A DNA stretch of 64,000 nt. Origin: Poseidonibacter ostreae. GTDB taxonomy: Bacteria > Campylobacterota > Campylobacteria > Campylobacterales > Arcobacteraceae. Positions within the stretch are counted from its first letter, which is position 1. Each line of letters begins with the position of its first letter. The notes under the pieces were generated by a model, which saw nothing but the letters and a program-made list of their open reading frames with translations, was not told the origin of the DNA and ran no database searches. Shown here piece after piece: positions 17,361 through 26,572 of this stretch. The stretch is taken from positions 40,701 to 104,700 of the forward strand of contig NZ_WFKJ01000004.1 in NCBI RefSeq assembly GCF_009208075.1. The letters run 5' to 3'. Made by a program: the position numbers and the translations under genes.

Positions 17361-17678
17361 TTACATTAATGAGTTAATTTTGTCAGTAAATGCTTGTTTT
17401 GAAGAAGCACCAACCATTTGATCAACAACTTCACCATCTTTCATGAAAATGATAGTTGGAATAGATCTGATTCCATATTTTACTGCTAAGTCTTGTTCTT
17501 CATCTGTATTTACTTTACAAATGTTTGCTTTTCCTTCAAACTCTTCTGCTAATTCTTCAATTACAGGAGCTATCATTCTACAAGGTCCACACCATGGAGC
17601 CCAAAAGTCAACCATAGATACACCACTGTTAGTGATTTCTTCAAAGTTTGCTGGAGTTAGTTCTGTATATTTACTCAT
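17361..17678 (-). CDS. trxA: thioredoxin
   Basis: Small cytoplasmic disulfide reductase of 105 residues, the usual length. The active site WAPWCGPCRM (Cys30, Cys33) and the cis-proline segment SIPTIIFM are present. It is reduced by the thioredoxin reductase encoded at 11818-12747. AAGGA precedes the ATG and a minus-strand TATAAT (17745-17750) lies about 70 bases upstream. It is monocistronic, ended by a strong terminator, and divergent from alaS. Confidence 0.97.
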   Translation of the reverse strand: MSKYTELTPANFEEITNSGVSMVDFWAPWCGPCRMIAPVIEELAEEFEGKANICKVNTDEEQDLAVKYGIRSIPTIIFMKDGEVVDQMVGASSKQAFTDKINSLM

Positions 17679-17744
17679 TTTATTTCCTTTTGTTATTAAA
17701 TTTTATTTCCGTTTATTTAAAAAAAATATAAATTAAACTCACTT

Positions 17745-17750
17745 ATTATA
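17745..17750 (-). promoter_or_regulatory. -10 box for trxA
   Basis: TATAAT on the minus strand in the trxA-alaS divergent intergenic region, about 67 bases upstream of the trxA start. Confidence 0.35.
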
Positions 17751-17857
17751 ACTCCACATAACTTAAAATAAGTTTTATTTATTATTCTTAAGTTTACTAA
17801 TCTTTTATAAATCAATTTTTTGATAATATATTTTAAAATTTAACACGGATAATTCAC

Positions 17858-20413
17858 ATGGATATTAGAAAAGAGTACTTAGAGTTTTTTAAAAACAAAG
17901 GACATGACATTGTTTCATCAATGCCATTAGTTCCTGATGACCCAACACTTATGTTTACAAACGCTGGTATGGTTCAATTTAAAGATATATTTACAGGAGC
18001 AATTCCAAAACCTGAAAATCCAAAAGCAACTTCTTGTCAATTATGTATAAGAGCTGGTGGAAAACATAATGATTTAGAAAATGTTGGATATACAGCACGT
18101 CATCATACACTATTTGAAATGCTAGGAAACTTCTCTTTTGGTGATTACTTTAAAAAAGATGCAATTGCTTATGCTTGGGAATTTATAACTGTTAACCTTG
18201 AACTTCCTATTGATAAATTATGGGTAACAATTCATGAAAGTGATGATGAAGCTTATGAACTATGGCAAGAGCACATTGATGCTTCAAGAATCAAAAGATT
18301 TGGAGATAAAGACAATTTCTGGTCTATGGGAGATACAGGAGCTTGTGGTCCTTGTAGTGAAATATTCTATGACCAAGGTGAAGAGGACTTTAATTCAGAA
18401 GAAGATTGTTTAGGTGGAGAGGGTGATAGATTCCTAGAAATCTGGAACTTAGTATTTATGCAATATGATAGACAAAAAGATGGAACACTAGTTCCACTTC
18501 CTAAACCATCAATTGATACAGGAATGGGTTTAGAGAGAGTTATTGCTATTAAAGAAGGTGTTTTAAATAATTTTGATTCATCAAACTTCCAACCAATTAT
18601 CAAAAAAATTGAAGAGTTAGCTGGAAAAACTGCAAATAAGGAAACAATTGGTTCATACAGAGTAATTGCAGATCACTTAAGAGCAACATCATTTATGTTA
18701 TCTCAAGGAATTTTATTTGGAAATGAAGGAAGACCTTACGTTTCTAGAAGAATTTTAAGACGTGCAGTACGACATGGATACTTATTAGGGTTTAGAAAAC
18801 CATTTTTAGCAAAAGTATATGATACTTTAGTAGAAATTTTAGGTTCACATTATACTGATTTAAAAAGCCAAGCTGACTATATTAAAGAGCAATTAACACT
18901 TGAAGAAGAAAGATTCTTTAAGACTATTGACTTAGGTATGAGTATTTTTAATGAAGAGTTAGCAAAAACAACTGATGTATTTAGTGGTGCTATTGCTTTT
19001 AAACTTTATGATACTTATGGATTTCCTTTAGACTTAACAGAAGATATGTTAAGAGATAAAAATCTAAAAGTTGATAATGCTAAATTTGATGAGTTAATGT
19101 TAGAGCAAAAAACAAAAGCAAAAGCTGCTTGGAAAGGTAGTGGAGATGCTGCTACTGAGGGTGATTTTAAAACACTTTTAGAAAAGTATGGTAAAAATAC
19201 TTTTGTTGGATATGAAAAAACATTTGAAAACTCTGTAATTGTAGCTTTATTAGATGAAAAATTCCAAGAAGTTGAAGTTTTAAATGCTGGACAAATTGGA
19301 TGGGTTATGTTAGATAAAACTCCATTTTATGCAACATCTGGTGGACAAAGTGGAGATACGGGAGCTTTAGAAGATGAAGAGCATATTGCAATTGTTGAAG
19401 AGACTTCAAAATTCTATGATATAAACCTTTCAAAAGTAAAAATAGAAAATTCAACTCTTAAAAAAGGTGAAAAAGTTCAAGCTCTTGTAGTAAACAGAAA
19501 AGAAATAGAGAAACATCATAGTGCAACTCACCTTTTACAAAGTGCGCTTAAAATGGTTTTAGGTGATACTGTAGCACAAGCTGGTTCTTTAAATGACACT
19601 TCAAAATTAAGATTTGACTTTACATATCCAAAAGCTATGACAGAAGCACAAATCAAAGAAGTAGAAGATTTAGTTAACTCAATGATTGCAAGAGGAATCT
19701 CTGGAGATGTTGAAGAGCTACCTATTAAAGAAGCTAAAAACAAAGGCGCAATTGCTATGTTTGGCGAAAAATATGGTTCTAGTGTTAGAGTTGTAAGCTT
19801 TGGAGATGTTTCTGTAGAATTTTGTGGAGGAACACACGTAAAAAATACTCATGATATTGGTTCAATTTATATAACAAAAGAATCAGGAGTAAGTGCTGGT
19901 GTTCGTAGAATTGAAGCAGTTTGTGGATTAGCTGCTATTGAATACACAAACTCTATTATTAAAAAATATCAAGAAGTACAAGCTGAGATTAAAAACAAAG
20001 ATGCAATTGCTGGAATTAAGAAATTAAAAGAGCAAGTAAAAGAGCTTAAAAAAGAAGTTGAAGTTGCACAAAGTCAAACAGCAGCTCCTGTATATGAAGA
20101 AATGATTGATGATGTTAAAGTTGTTGTTGATATTGTTGAAAATGGTGATATTAAAAAAATCGTTGATGATTTAAAAAATGCAAATGATAAACTTGCAGTA
20201 CTATTACTTCAAGCAAAAGGTGACAAAGTTATGCTTGTGGCTGGTAGTAAAAATACAAATATCAAAGCTGGTGATTGGATAAAAACTATTGCACCAATTG
20301 TTGGTGGTGGTGGCGGTGGACGTCCTGACTTTGCACAAGCTGGTGGAAAAGACGTAAGTAAAATAAAAGAAGCAAAAACAGAAGCTTTAACATATGCTAA
20401 AGCGAATATCTAA
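17858..20413 (+). CDS. alaS: alanyl-tRNA synthetase
   Basis: Class II synthetase that charges tRNA-Ala, 851 residues. The catalytic domain shows [12 protein letters not shown] (motif 1 region), the motif 2 area [13 protein letters not shown] and RADHLRA-like [11 protein letters not shown]; the editing domain shows the zinc-binding HHSATHLL and CGGTHV; the C-terminal domain ends with [15 protein letters not shown]. All parts are in the normal order. Only a weak ribosome site (GGA) precedes the ATG. A small membrane protein gene follows after 2 bases. Confidence 0.97.
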   Translation: MDIRKEYLEFFKNKGHDIVSSMPLVPDDPTLMFTNAGMVQFKDIFTGAIPKPENPKATSCQLCIRAGGKHNDLENVGYTARHHTLFEMLGNFSFGDYFKKDAIAYAWEFITVNLELPIDKLWVTIHESDDEAYELWQEHIDASRIKRFGDKDNFWSMGDTGACGPCSEIFYDQGEEDFNSEEDCLGGEGDRFLEIWNLVFMQYDRQKDGTLVPLPKPSIDTGMGLERVIAIKEGVLNNFDSSNFQPIIKKIEELAGKTANKETIGSYRVIADHLRATSFMLSQGILFGNEGRPYVSRRILRRAVRHGYLLGFRKPFLAKVYDTLVEILGSHYTDLKSQADYIKEQLTLEEERFFKTIDLGMSIFNEELAKTTDVFSGAIAFKLYDTYGFPLDLTEDMLRDKNLKVDNAKFDELMLEQKTKAKAAWKGSGDAATEGDFKTLLEKYGKNTFVGYEKTFENSVIVALLDEKFQEVEVLNAGQIGWVMLDKTPFYATSGGQSGDTGALEDEEHIAIVEETSKFYDINLSKVKIENSTLKKGEKVQALVVNRKEIEKHHSATHLLQSALKMVLGDTVAQAGSLNDTSKLRFDFTYPKAMTEAQIKEVEDLVNSMIARGISGDVEELPIKEAKNKGAIAMFGEKYGSSVRVVSFGDVSVEFCGGTHVKNTHDIGSIYITKESGVSAGVRRIEAVCGLAAIEYTNSIIKKYQEVQAEIKNKDAIAGIKKLKEQVKELKKEVEVAQSQTAAPVYEEMIDDVKVVVDIVENGDIKKIVDDLKNANDKLAVLLLQAKGDKVMLVAGSKNTNIKAGDWIKTIAPIVGGGGGGRPDFAQAGGKDVSKIKEAKTEALTYAKANI

Positions 20414-20415
20414 TA

Positions 20416-20895
20416 ATGACTGAATTATTTAACAATTTTTCATCGCTAATAGTTTTTTTACACGTAATCTCAGCTGTATTATGGGTTGGAGGAATGATTG
20501 CAATTAGATTTGCAGTTCATTACTCAATTCAAAATATTGCAGAACCAAAAATAAAAATTGAGCGAACATTAGAAAACTTAAAAAGATTTTTTAATATGGT
20601 AATTCCAGCAATTTTAATCTTACTTATAACAGCTGTTATCATGATAATAGCTTTAGGATTTAAAGGAACACCTTTATATAGTTTTGTAATAGCTAAAGAA
20701 GCTATATGGACTGTTATGACTGTAGTTTTTATAATTATCTATATTAAAAGAAACAAAGCAGAAAAAGCATTTATAGAAGGTGATTTTTTAGCTGCTAAAA
20801 ATAATTTAGCCCCAATTGCTAAATATTACATTCCATTAAATATTATCTTAGGAATTATAGCTATTTACTTAGGTATAACATTAAGAGGATTTTAA
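20416..20895 (+). CDS. small four-helix membrane protein, CopD/DUF2269-like
   Basis: A 159-residue integral membrane protein with four hydrophobic helices (about 10-30, 58-80, 90-108, 138-156). VFLHVISAVLWVGGM near the N-terminus resembles the HxxxAxxWVGG helix of CopD and related haem/copper membrane proteins. Function is not known. Its ATG follows the alaS stop by two bases, so it depends on alaS transcription. The same type of gene occurs widely in Campylobacterota. Confidence 0.75.
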   Translation: MTELFNNFSSLIVFLHVISAVLWVGGMIAIRFAVHYSIQNIAEPKIKIERTLENLKRFFNMVIPAILILLITAVIMIIALGFKGTPLYSFVIAKEAIWTVMTVVFIIIYIKRNKAEKAFIEGDFLAAKNNLAPIAKYYIPLNIILGIIAIYLGITLRGF

Positions 20896-20927
20896 AAAAG
20901 AGGTCTAATTTAAACTAGACCTCTTTT
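20896..20927. terminator. shared terminator of converging genes
   Basis: A 12-bp stem (AAAAGAGGTCTA, 20896-20907, with 20916-20927) and 8-base loop between the membrane protein and MFS genes; it overlaps the last codons of the MFS gene. Confidence 0.85.
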
Positions 20928-22063
20928 AAAAATAGACTTTTTGATTTAAATACTACAAATACCATTAGAGTTAAGACAAATATAAAACTATAAATCATCA
21001 CATCCCAACCATATTTTTCATATATAATTGAGGGTATAAAAGAACCCGTTGCTCCTCCAAAATAATAAAAACTAAGATACATTCCTGAAGTCAATGCTTT
21101 TTGTGAAGCTTTCATTGAGTTAGCTAAGCCAGTACTTACTGTATGAATTGTAAACATTCCAATACAAAATAAAAAAAGCATAATAAATAAAAATATAAGA
21201 TTTGTTGTTAAAAGAAAGAAACTAACAAAAGTAAAGAGAAGTAAGGCATAAACAATAGTATTATGTTCACTTTTAAAAAAGTTTATTATTCTTTTTGAAG
21301 ATAAAGAGACAAGTATTCCCATTCCATATCCTAAATATAATAAGCTTATTTGAAACTCTGTAACATCTAAAGAGATATCTTTTACTCTAAAAGGTAAGAC
21401 ATTTAAAACACCTGCAAAAACATAAAACATACAAAACATTAAAAAATAAACTAATGCAAAACGCTTATCTTTTAAAATATTACTTATATCTTTTAGCTTT
21501 GGTTTTACAATATTTGCTTCACCTTCATATGATAACTTTTGAATTAAAAATAGTGAGATAAATAGTGCAAAACTTAAAGAATAAAAAACATATTCATAAG
21601 AAAAGTTTGTAGCAATGAAACCGGAGAAAAGTCTTCCTAAAAGACCTCCAAAAACTGTAGAAGCCACATATATTGACATATTAAATTTGATATTTTCTTT
21701 ATCAATATTTGCTAAGATTGACATAAGTGCTGTTAAAATTGCAGGGGTTACAATGGCTTCACAAACTCTAAAAAAAAGAAAACTTTCATATGTTGTTGAA
21801 AACCCTAGAAATATATTTGTTATAAGTAAAGTAAATGTTGCAAGCAAAAGCATTTTTTTAGCACATACTTTTTCTAGAATATATCCATAAATAATAGGTG
21901 ATATTGCTAAAAAAAGCATAATTATTGCTGTAAATTGCGAGGCTTTAATAATTGAAATATTAAATTTTTCTGCAAGTAAAGGTTGTAAAGGTTGTGTTGC
22001 ATACATAACCGATAAAATGATAATAATAGAATATATAACTATAAATAAATTAATCTTTTTCAT
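20915..22063 (-). CDS. major facilitator superfamily transporter
   Basis: A 382-residue protein with about 12 transmembrane helices and the typical two-bundle MFS length. YATQPLQPLLAEKFNIS after the first helix resembles the YnfM/arabinose-efflux-type MFS group (AraJ-like). No substrate can be assigned; drug or metabolite efflux is likely for the group. Its 3' end lies inside the shared terminator. A tiny lipoprotein gene ends 28 bases upstream on the same strand. Confidence 0.85.
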   Translation of the reverse strand: MKKINLFIVIYSIIIILSVMYATQPLQPLLAEKFNISIIKASQFTAIIMLFLAISPIIYGYILEKVCAKKMLLLATFTLLITNIFLGFSTTYESFLFFRVCEAIVTPAILTALMSILANIDKENIKFNMSIYVASTVFGGLLGRLFSGFIATNFSYEYVFYSLSFALFISLFLIQKLSYEGEANIVKPKLKDISNILKDKRFALVYFLMFCMFYVFAGVLNVLPFRVKDISLDVTEFQISLLYLGYGMGILVSLSSKRIINFFKSEHNTIVYALLLFTFVSFFLLTTNLIFLFIMLFLFCIGMFTIHTVSTGLANSMKASQKALTSGMYLSFYYFGGATGSFIPSIIYEKYGWDVMIYSFIFVLTLMVFVVFKSKSLFLKEV

Positions 22064-22091
22064 TGAAAGATTATATCTAAATATCTAAACC

Positions 22092-22280
22092 TTAGTGACC
22101 TCTGTGTCTATTTGAATAACTTTTATAATTTCCTCTATAATCATGATGGTATCTACTTTTAAAGTGAAATGGTTTGAAAATTATTGCAGGACTTATTACT
22201 GTTCTTACATTATGATGATATCTATGGCATCCTGAAAAAAGTATTATGCATATAAACAATAAAAATATACTTTTTAGCAT
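22092..22280 (-). CDS. small histidine-rich lipoprotein
   Basis: A 62-residue product with a lipoprotein signal peptide (MLKSIFLLFICIILFSGC, lipid-modified Cys18). The mature part of about 45 residues is very basic and holds eight histidines, several paired (HRYHH, RYHHD, RHRGH). This composition suggests metal or surface binding, but no family is recognised. An AGGAG-like site precedes the start. It is preceded by another lipoprotein gene with a nearly identical signal peptide. Confidence 0.65.
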   Translation of the reverse strand: MLKSIFLLFICIILFSGCHRYHHNVRTVISPAIIFKPFHFKSRYHHDYRGNYKSYSNRHRGH

Positions 22281-22365
22281 CTTGGCTCCTTTTTAAATTA
22301 ACTACTGTAGATATTATTAGCAAAGATTGTGCATAAATTGTATATTTAAATAATCTATTTATTTT

Positions 22366-22929
22366 CTAATCTAAAGGTTCTATCTCTTCATTAAAATAGT
22401 TTTTAATTATATTTTGATTTACTAAACTACTATTATATCTTGATGAAAATCTTTGATATTCTAAATATTTATTTTTATAGTTTTTATCAAACTTTTTAAT
22501 CATTTCACTAAAAAGTTCTCCTTTATAATCAAGTATAAAAGTGTTTTTATTAGCTGCATATTCATATATTAAATTTAGTATATATTTATCATTTATTAAA
22601 TAAGTAGAAAACTCATATGATGGGAAATCTATTCTTTCTAGTGCTACCATTGTTTTTATTGCAGTTTTTTCTTTAAATAAGTTATCAAAATATGATCTTT
22701 GAAAACCATTCCATTCACAATTTGAATTTAAAGAAAAATGTTCTATAAAAATATCTCCATATTCACTATTTGCTCTACTTATTATATAAGAATCAAAAGC
22801 ACAACTATCACTTGTATACTGCTTATTTTGCTTTGATATATCAAGATAATTATTTATACTAGTAAGTTTTGAAGAACTACATGAAGTAAAAAACAAAACA
22901 ATAAAAACTAAATAAATAGATTTAAGCAT
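22366..22929 (-). CDS. lipoprotein of unknown function
   Basis: A 187-residue product with signal peptide MLKSIYLVFIVLFFTSC and lipobox Cys17. The remainder is Tyr/Asn/Lys-rich and mostly polar, with no recognised motif. AAGGAT precedes the ATG. Signal peptide resembles that of the small histidine-rich lipoprotein downstream (both start MLKSI). It is divergent from the NlpC/P60 lipoprotein gene. I do not recognise it. Confidence 0.75.
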   Translation of the reverse strand: MLKSIYLVFIVLFFTSCSSSKLTSINNYLDISKQNKQYTSDSCAFDSYIISRANSEYGDIFIEHFSLNSNCEWNGFQRSYFDNLFKEKTAIKTMVALERIDFPSYEFSTYLINDKYILNLIYEYAANKNTFILDYKGELFSEMIKKFDKNYKNKYLEYQRFSSRYNSSLVNQNIIKNYFNEEIEPLD

Positions 22930-22982
22930 TTCATATCCTTAATAAAAATCTTTTTCTTATTATATCATCATAAAAATAGAAC

Positions 22983-23011
22983 TTGACATAAAATTATTTT
23001 TTAATTATCAT
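22983..23011 (+). promoter_or_regulatory. complete promoter of the first NlpC/P60 gene
   Basis: A consensus -35 TTGACA (22983-22988), exactly 17 bases, then TATCAT (23006-23011). The ATG follows 6 bases later, so the mRNA is predicted to be leaderless; no ribosome site is present. Confidence 0.6.
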
Positions 23012-23017
23012 ATCTAG

Positions 23018-23533
23018 ATGATTAAAAATATACTATTACTTATAATATCAGCCTTTTTTTTTATAGCTTGTTCGTCGAAGAATAACATAGCAAATAATAC
23101 TGACTTAAACTATCCTAGTGCTTCCTTACAAAATACAATTTTAAAAAATCAAAAAGAAGAAAATAGTATTAATAAAAACTTTGCTAAGTTCTATAAAGAA
23201 TGGAGAGGAGTAAAATACAAGTTTGGAGGAAACTCTAAAAGAGGTATTGACTGCTCAGCTTTTATTCAAAAAGCATATAAGCAAACACTTAATATTAATA
23301 TACCAAGAACTACACTTCAACAATCAAAGAAGGGTAAAAATATTAGAAAATCACAATTAAAATCAGGGGATTTAGTGTTTTTTAAAACAGGAAAAAATTC
23401 GCGCCATGTAGGCATATATACAGAAAATGGAAAGTTTATGCATGCCTCTAGTAAAAAAGGAGTAACTATCTCAAGGCTTGATAATGTCTACTTTAACAAG
23501 CACTATTGGAAATCTCAAAGGATTCTTGATTAA
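23018..23533 (+). CDS. NlpC/P60 peptidoglycan endopeptidase lipoprotein (first of two)
   Basis: A 171-residue outer-membrane lipoprotein (lipobox FFIACSS, Cys18) with one NlpC/P60 domain of the Spr/MepS type, cutting peptide cross-links or stems in peptidoglycan. Catalytic residues are present: Cys79 in GIDCSAF, His130 in SRHVGIY and a third polar His142 in FMHASS. It is the shorter of two adjacent paralogues. The start follows a -10 box by 6 bases, so translation is probably leaderless. Confidence 0.9.
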   Translation: MIKNILLLIISAFFFIACSSKNNIANNTDLNYPSASLQNTILKNQKEENSINKNFAKFYKEWRGVKYKFGGNSKRGIDCSAFIQKAYKQTLNINIPRTTLQQSKKGKNIRKSQLKSGDLVFFKTGKNSRHVGIYTENGKFMHASSKKGVTISRLDNVYFNKHYWKSQRILD

Positions 23534-23545
23534 GTAAATAAACGC

Positions 23546-23551
23546 TATAAT
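23546..23551 (+). promoter_or_regulatory. -10 box for the second NlpC/P60 gene
   Basis: TATAAT preceded by CGC in the 51-base gap between the two NlpC/P60 genes, 33 bases before the next ATG, so the second copy may be separately transcribed. Confidence 0.35.
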
Positions 23552-23584
23552 GAATAATATAATAATTATAAAAAGGATTAAAAA

Positions 23585-24184
23585 ATGATTAAAAAATCTT
23601 ATTTAGCACTACCATTATTTCTATTTTTAATGGGTTGTCAAAATAAACCTGATGTTTTTGTAGAAAATACTTTATATAAAAATATCACTGATACAGAAGT
23701 AAATAATACTAATCCTTTAATAGAGAAAAAAGAGCCTGTAGTTTCATATGAACCTATAATAACGCCAGAAGAGTATAAAAAACTACTAGAAGAAAAAGAA
23801 GTAAAAAATGATCCTATAGATATGAATAAGCAATTTATGGATTTTTATAATGAGTGGAAACATGTAAAATATAGGTTTGGAGGAAACTCTAAAAAAGGTA
23901 TTGATTGTTCAGCTTTTACACAAAGAATTTATAAAGAGAAATTTGATATCAAAATTCCTAGAAGTACTAGAACACAAGTAAAAGTAGGGAAAAAAGTAGC
24001 TAAATCTGATCTTGAATTAGGTGATTTAATATTCTTTAAAACTGGAAAAGTTGATAGACATGTTGGAGTTTATATGGGAAATGGTGACTTTATGCACGCT
24101 TCAATTAAAGGTGTAAAGTTTTCTAAAGTAGATAAACCCTTTTATAAAAAAGCTTACTGGACATCTAGAAGAATTATAGACTAA
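23585..24184 (+). CDS. NlpC/P60 peptidoglycan endopeptidase lipoprotein (second of two)
   Basis: A 199-residue lipoprotein (lipobox LMGCQN, Cys18) with an unstructured linker of about 75 residues and then an NlpC/P60 domain: Cys108 in GIDCSAF, His159 in DRHVGVY, His171 in FMHASI. The catalytic domain is clearly paralogous to the preceding gene (shared FGGNSK-GIDCSAF, GDL-FFKTGK, YW-S-RI-D), so this is a tandem duplication. Unlike the first copy it has an AAAAAGGA ribosome site. It converges on the AEC transporter gene with a 6-base gap. Confidence 0.9.
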   Translation: MIKKSYLALPLFLFLMGCQNKPDVFVENTLYKNITDTEVNNTNPLIEKKEPVVSYEPIITPEEYKKLLEEKEVKNDPIDMNKQFMDFYNEWKHVKYRFGGNSKKGIDCSAFTQRIYKEKFDIKIPRSTRTQVKVGKKVAKSDLELGDLIFFKTGKVDRHVGVYMGNGDFMHASIKGVKFSKVDKPFYKKAYWTSRRIID

Positions 24185-24190
24185 TTTCTT

Positions 24191-25117
24191 CTAAACTCCA
24201 CCATATAAAAATAGCATAATTGGTATATAAATTATTGAAATTAAATTACTTAGCAATACTGTAAAAGATGCTTTTTGTGGTTTTGCATTTAGCAAAACTG
24301 CTAGTGTTATTGTATTTCCTGCAAGTGGTACAATTGAGAATAAAAATAAAACATCATAAATATCTTGATTTAATAATCCAAAGAAACTCTTATCCATAAA
24401 TATAATTAAAAGTATTGATGCTGGCCAAAAAATAAACTTAAAGAAATATGCAATCTTTATATATTTTTTATCCATATCTTCTTCTAAATTAAAACCTTTC
24501 ATTCCCATACCAAGCATCATCATTCCAAGTATTCCAAATACCCATTTTATAACTTCAAAGTATGGTACTACAAAAGATGGAATATCAACTCCTATTACAT
24601 TTAAAGTAAGACCTGCAATAAAAGCATAAAGTAAGGGTAGTTTTATAATTTTAATAATTGATTGACGTGCTGTAAAAGAGCCTTTTGCTGTTACATAAAA
24701 ACCTGTCGTATTTTCATAAAGTAAAGATGCTAAAGTAGCAAAAATAAACATATTAGCATTTTCAGGAGATAATAATATCATTGCAAGAGGAATTCCAAAA
24801 TAGCCTGTATTTCCAGTTCCACAAGTAAAAGCCAAGGTATTTATACTTGCATCTTTCCATTCATTTTTGTATTTATATAATATGAAAAAAGCAATACTTG
24901 AACCAAAAATAAAGACAAATAAGGGTAAAAAAAGTAATTGAAAGTTAATATTAATTGATAAGGTTGCAAAGAATATTACAACTGGACCTAAAATATAAAT
25001 AAGAATAAAAGCAACATAATCTCTTCTAACTTTTAGATATTTTGTTAATATATATCCAAGTATAATATTTAAATATAAAGGTGAAATTTTTGATAATAAT
25101 ATTAAAAATAGATTCAT
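24191..25117 (-). CDS. AEC-family transporter
   Basis: A 308-residue membrane protein with about ten helices, of the auxin-efflux-carrier (AEC) family. FTCGTGNTGYFGIPLAMIL and the C-terminal PLAGNTITLAVLL match the paired motifs of the family. Bacterial members export or import malate and similar organic acids; the substrate here is not known. It begins a run of three membrane proteins plus panE on the minus strand but has a 159-base gap from the next one. Confidence 0.87.
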   Translation of the reverse strand: MNLFLILLSKISPLYLNIILGYILTKYLKVRRDYVAFILIYILGPVVIFFATLSININFQLLFLPLFVFIFGSSIAFFILYKYKNEWKDASINTLAFTCGTGNTGYFGIPLAMILLSPENANMFIFATLASLLYENTTGFYVTAKGSFTARQSIIKIIKLPLLYAFIAGLTLNVIGVDIPSFVVPYFEVIKWVFGILGMMMLGMGMKGFNLEEDMDKKYIKIAYFFKFIFWPASILLIIFMDKSFFGLLNQDIYDVLFLFSIVPLAGNTITLAVLLNAKPQKASFTVLLSNLISIIYIPIMLFLYGGV

Positions 25118-25276
25118 AAAGTAGTCACTTTTTGTAAGATGTGCTAATTGTAACTAAAAAAAAGGGTAAATGCAAAAAATTTATAATTTAGGAAGCAGAA
25201 AGGATACAAATGAGTTTGCACATACCTCTTTTATGAGAAAATTATACATTAGTGATATGATAATTGTATGATTTTA

Positions 25277-26566
25277 TTACAATTGAAGAAAATTTGATAA
25301 AAGAAATAGACATAAAACACAAACTATGTACATTTTTAATGCATATAAAATATTTAATTTAAATATTCTTTTCCCCTCGACTTTATATCTTGCAACAATT
25401 GTTAAGTTTAAGCCACTAAAAGGAGACGTTGAAACTGTAGTTGACCAGGCCATTAAAAATGTAACTGCTAGTAAGGTATGATTAACGCTTGATAAAAAAT
25501 CTCCAATAATCGCAATTGTAATAATTGGATGAATTCCTACAAAAGCTAGAATAATAAAAATAGCTAAAAGAATTGAAGCAATAAACCAATCAAACTTTTC
25601 AAAAGGTAAAGATAAATCAAGTCCTATTAGTATTGAACTAATTGAAATACCAAACATTCCAGCAACTAAGAAAAGTGACATTTCCATTTTCATATTTGGA
25701 AGCTCTTCTTTTATATGCCAAGATAATTTCTCTTTTGCTTTTTTTAAACCTTTTTTTATTGGCAAGACAAGTAAAGTTAAAAGTACAGCAAAAGAAGAGA
25801 CTAATATTATTACTTTAATCTCAGGATAATAATGATTTGTAAGAAGTACAAAAAATGCTAAACAAATTGGCAAATAAAGAGTATCAAAAGAGAGAGGATA
25901 ACCTCTAAAATCATCAATATTTAACTCTTTGTTTTTAAGCACTTCAAGATATGAAATTAAAAAAGCTACTAAGGCTAAAAAGATTCCATTTACTAAAATT
26001 ATAGATGTAGACAAATTAGGAGCATAAGTAATAGCAGCAGCAAAAGCTACAAAAAATGGAGACCAATATGCATCTGAAGCAAAAGCTCTTGTTAGAAGAA
26101 TTATCTGAGCATTTGTTAAAGGTGCTTTTTTATAAAACTTATCAGCTACTAAAATCAAAGATGAAAGATTTATTACAGAGCCAAATAAATGAACACCTAA
26201 ATAAGTTTTAAAAAAAGAGACCTTTCCAATTGGAAGTTTGTTTTGTTTATCTTTTTTAGGAATTGCAATAAGTCTTAAAAATCCAACTCCTATTAAAAGA
26301 GTTAGTAAGTACTGATTTACAGTAAAAACTTTAATTATATTTATATTAAAACCATTTATATAAGATATGAAAAAAGCTATAAAACTTAAAGAAAAAAGAA
26401 TCAATAACATCTTTTTTTTCTTTATTGATGAGAATAAAATCATAAGTGAGACCCAAGCTATGGCACCTGAATATATCAATAATTCTATATTAAAAAAGTA
26501 AGAATAAATTGTAGATAAAAAAGAAAGAAATATTAATATTCCCGCAAAACTTGTACCTTTATTCAT
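25277..26566 (-). CDS. polytopic membrane protein, ion-transporter-like, function unknown
   Basis: A 429-residue protein with about 11-12 hydrophobic helices. Segments such as GIHPIITIAIIGDFL and AWSTTVSTSPFSGLNLTIVARY resemble the re-entrant, small-residue-rich motifs of ion-transporter superfamily (ArsB/NhaD/DASS/CitM-like) proteins. I cannot assign a substrate or subfamily. It lies 6 bases after the DMT transporter gene and is probably cotranscribed with it and panE. Confidence 0.72.
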   Translation of the reverse strand: MNKGTSFAGILIFLSFLSTIYSYFFNIELLIYSGAIAWVSLMILFSSIKKKKMLLILFSLSFIAFFISYINGFNINIIKVFTVNQYLLTLLIGVGFLRLIAIPKKDKQNKLPIGKVSFFKTYLGVHLFGSVINLSSLILVADKFYKKAPLTNAQIILLTRAFASDAYWSPFFVAFAAAITYAPNLSTSIILVNGIFLALVAFLISYLEVLKNKELNIDDFRGYPLSFDTLYLPICLAFFVLLTNHYYPEIKVIILVSSFAVLLTLLVLPIKKGLKKAKEKLSWHIKEELPNMKMEMSLFLVAGMFGISISSILIGLDLSLPFEKFDWFIASILLAIFIILAFVGIHPIITIAIIGDFLSSVNHTLLAVTFLMAWSTTVSTSPFSGLNLTIVARYKVEGKRIFKLNILYALKMYIVCVLCLFLLSNFLQL

Positions 26567-26572
26567 AAATAA

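Noticed and set aside
25118..25276. Possible small gene in the gap after the AEC transporter gene start
   Set aside because: Only frames of fewer than 10 codons after any start; no ribosome site.
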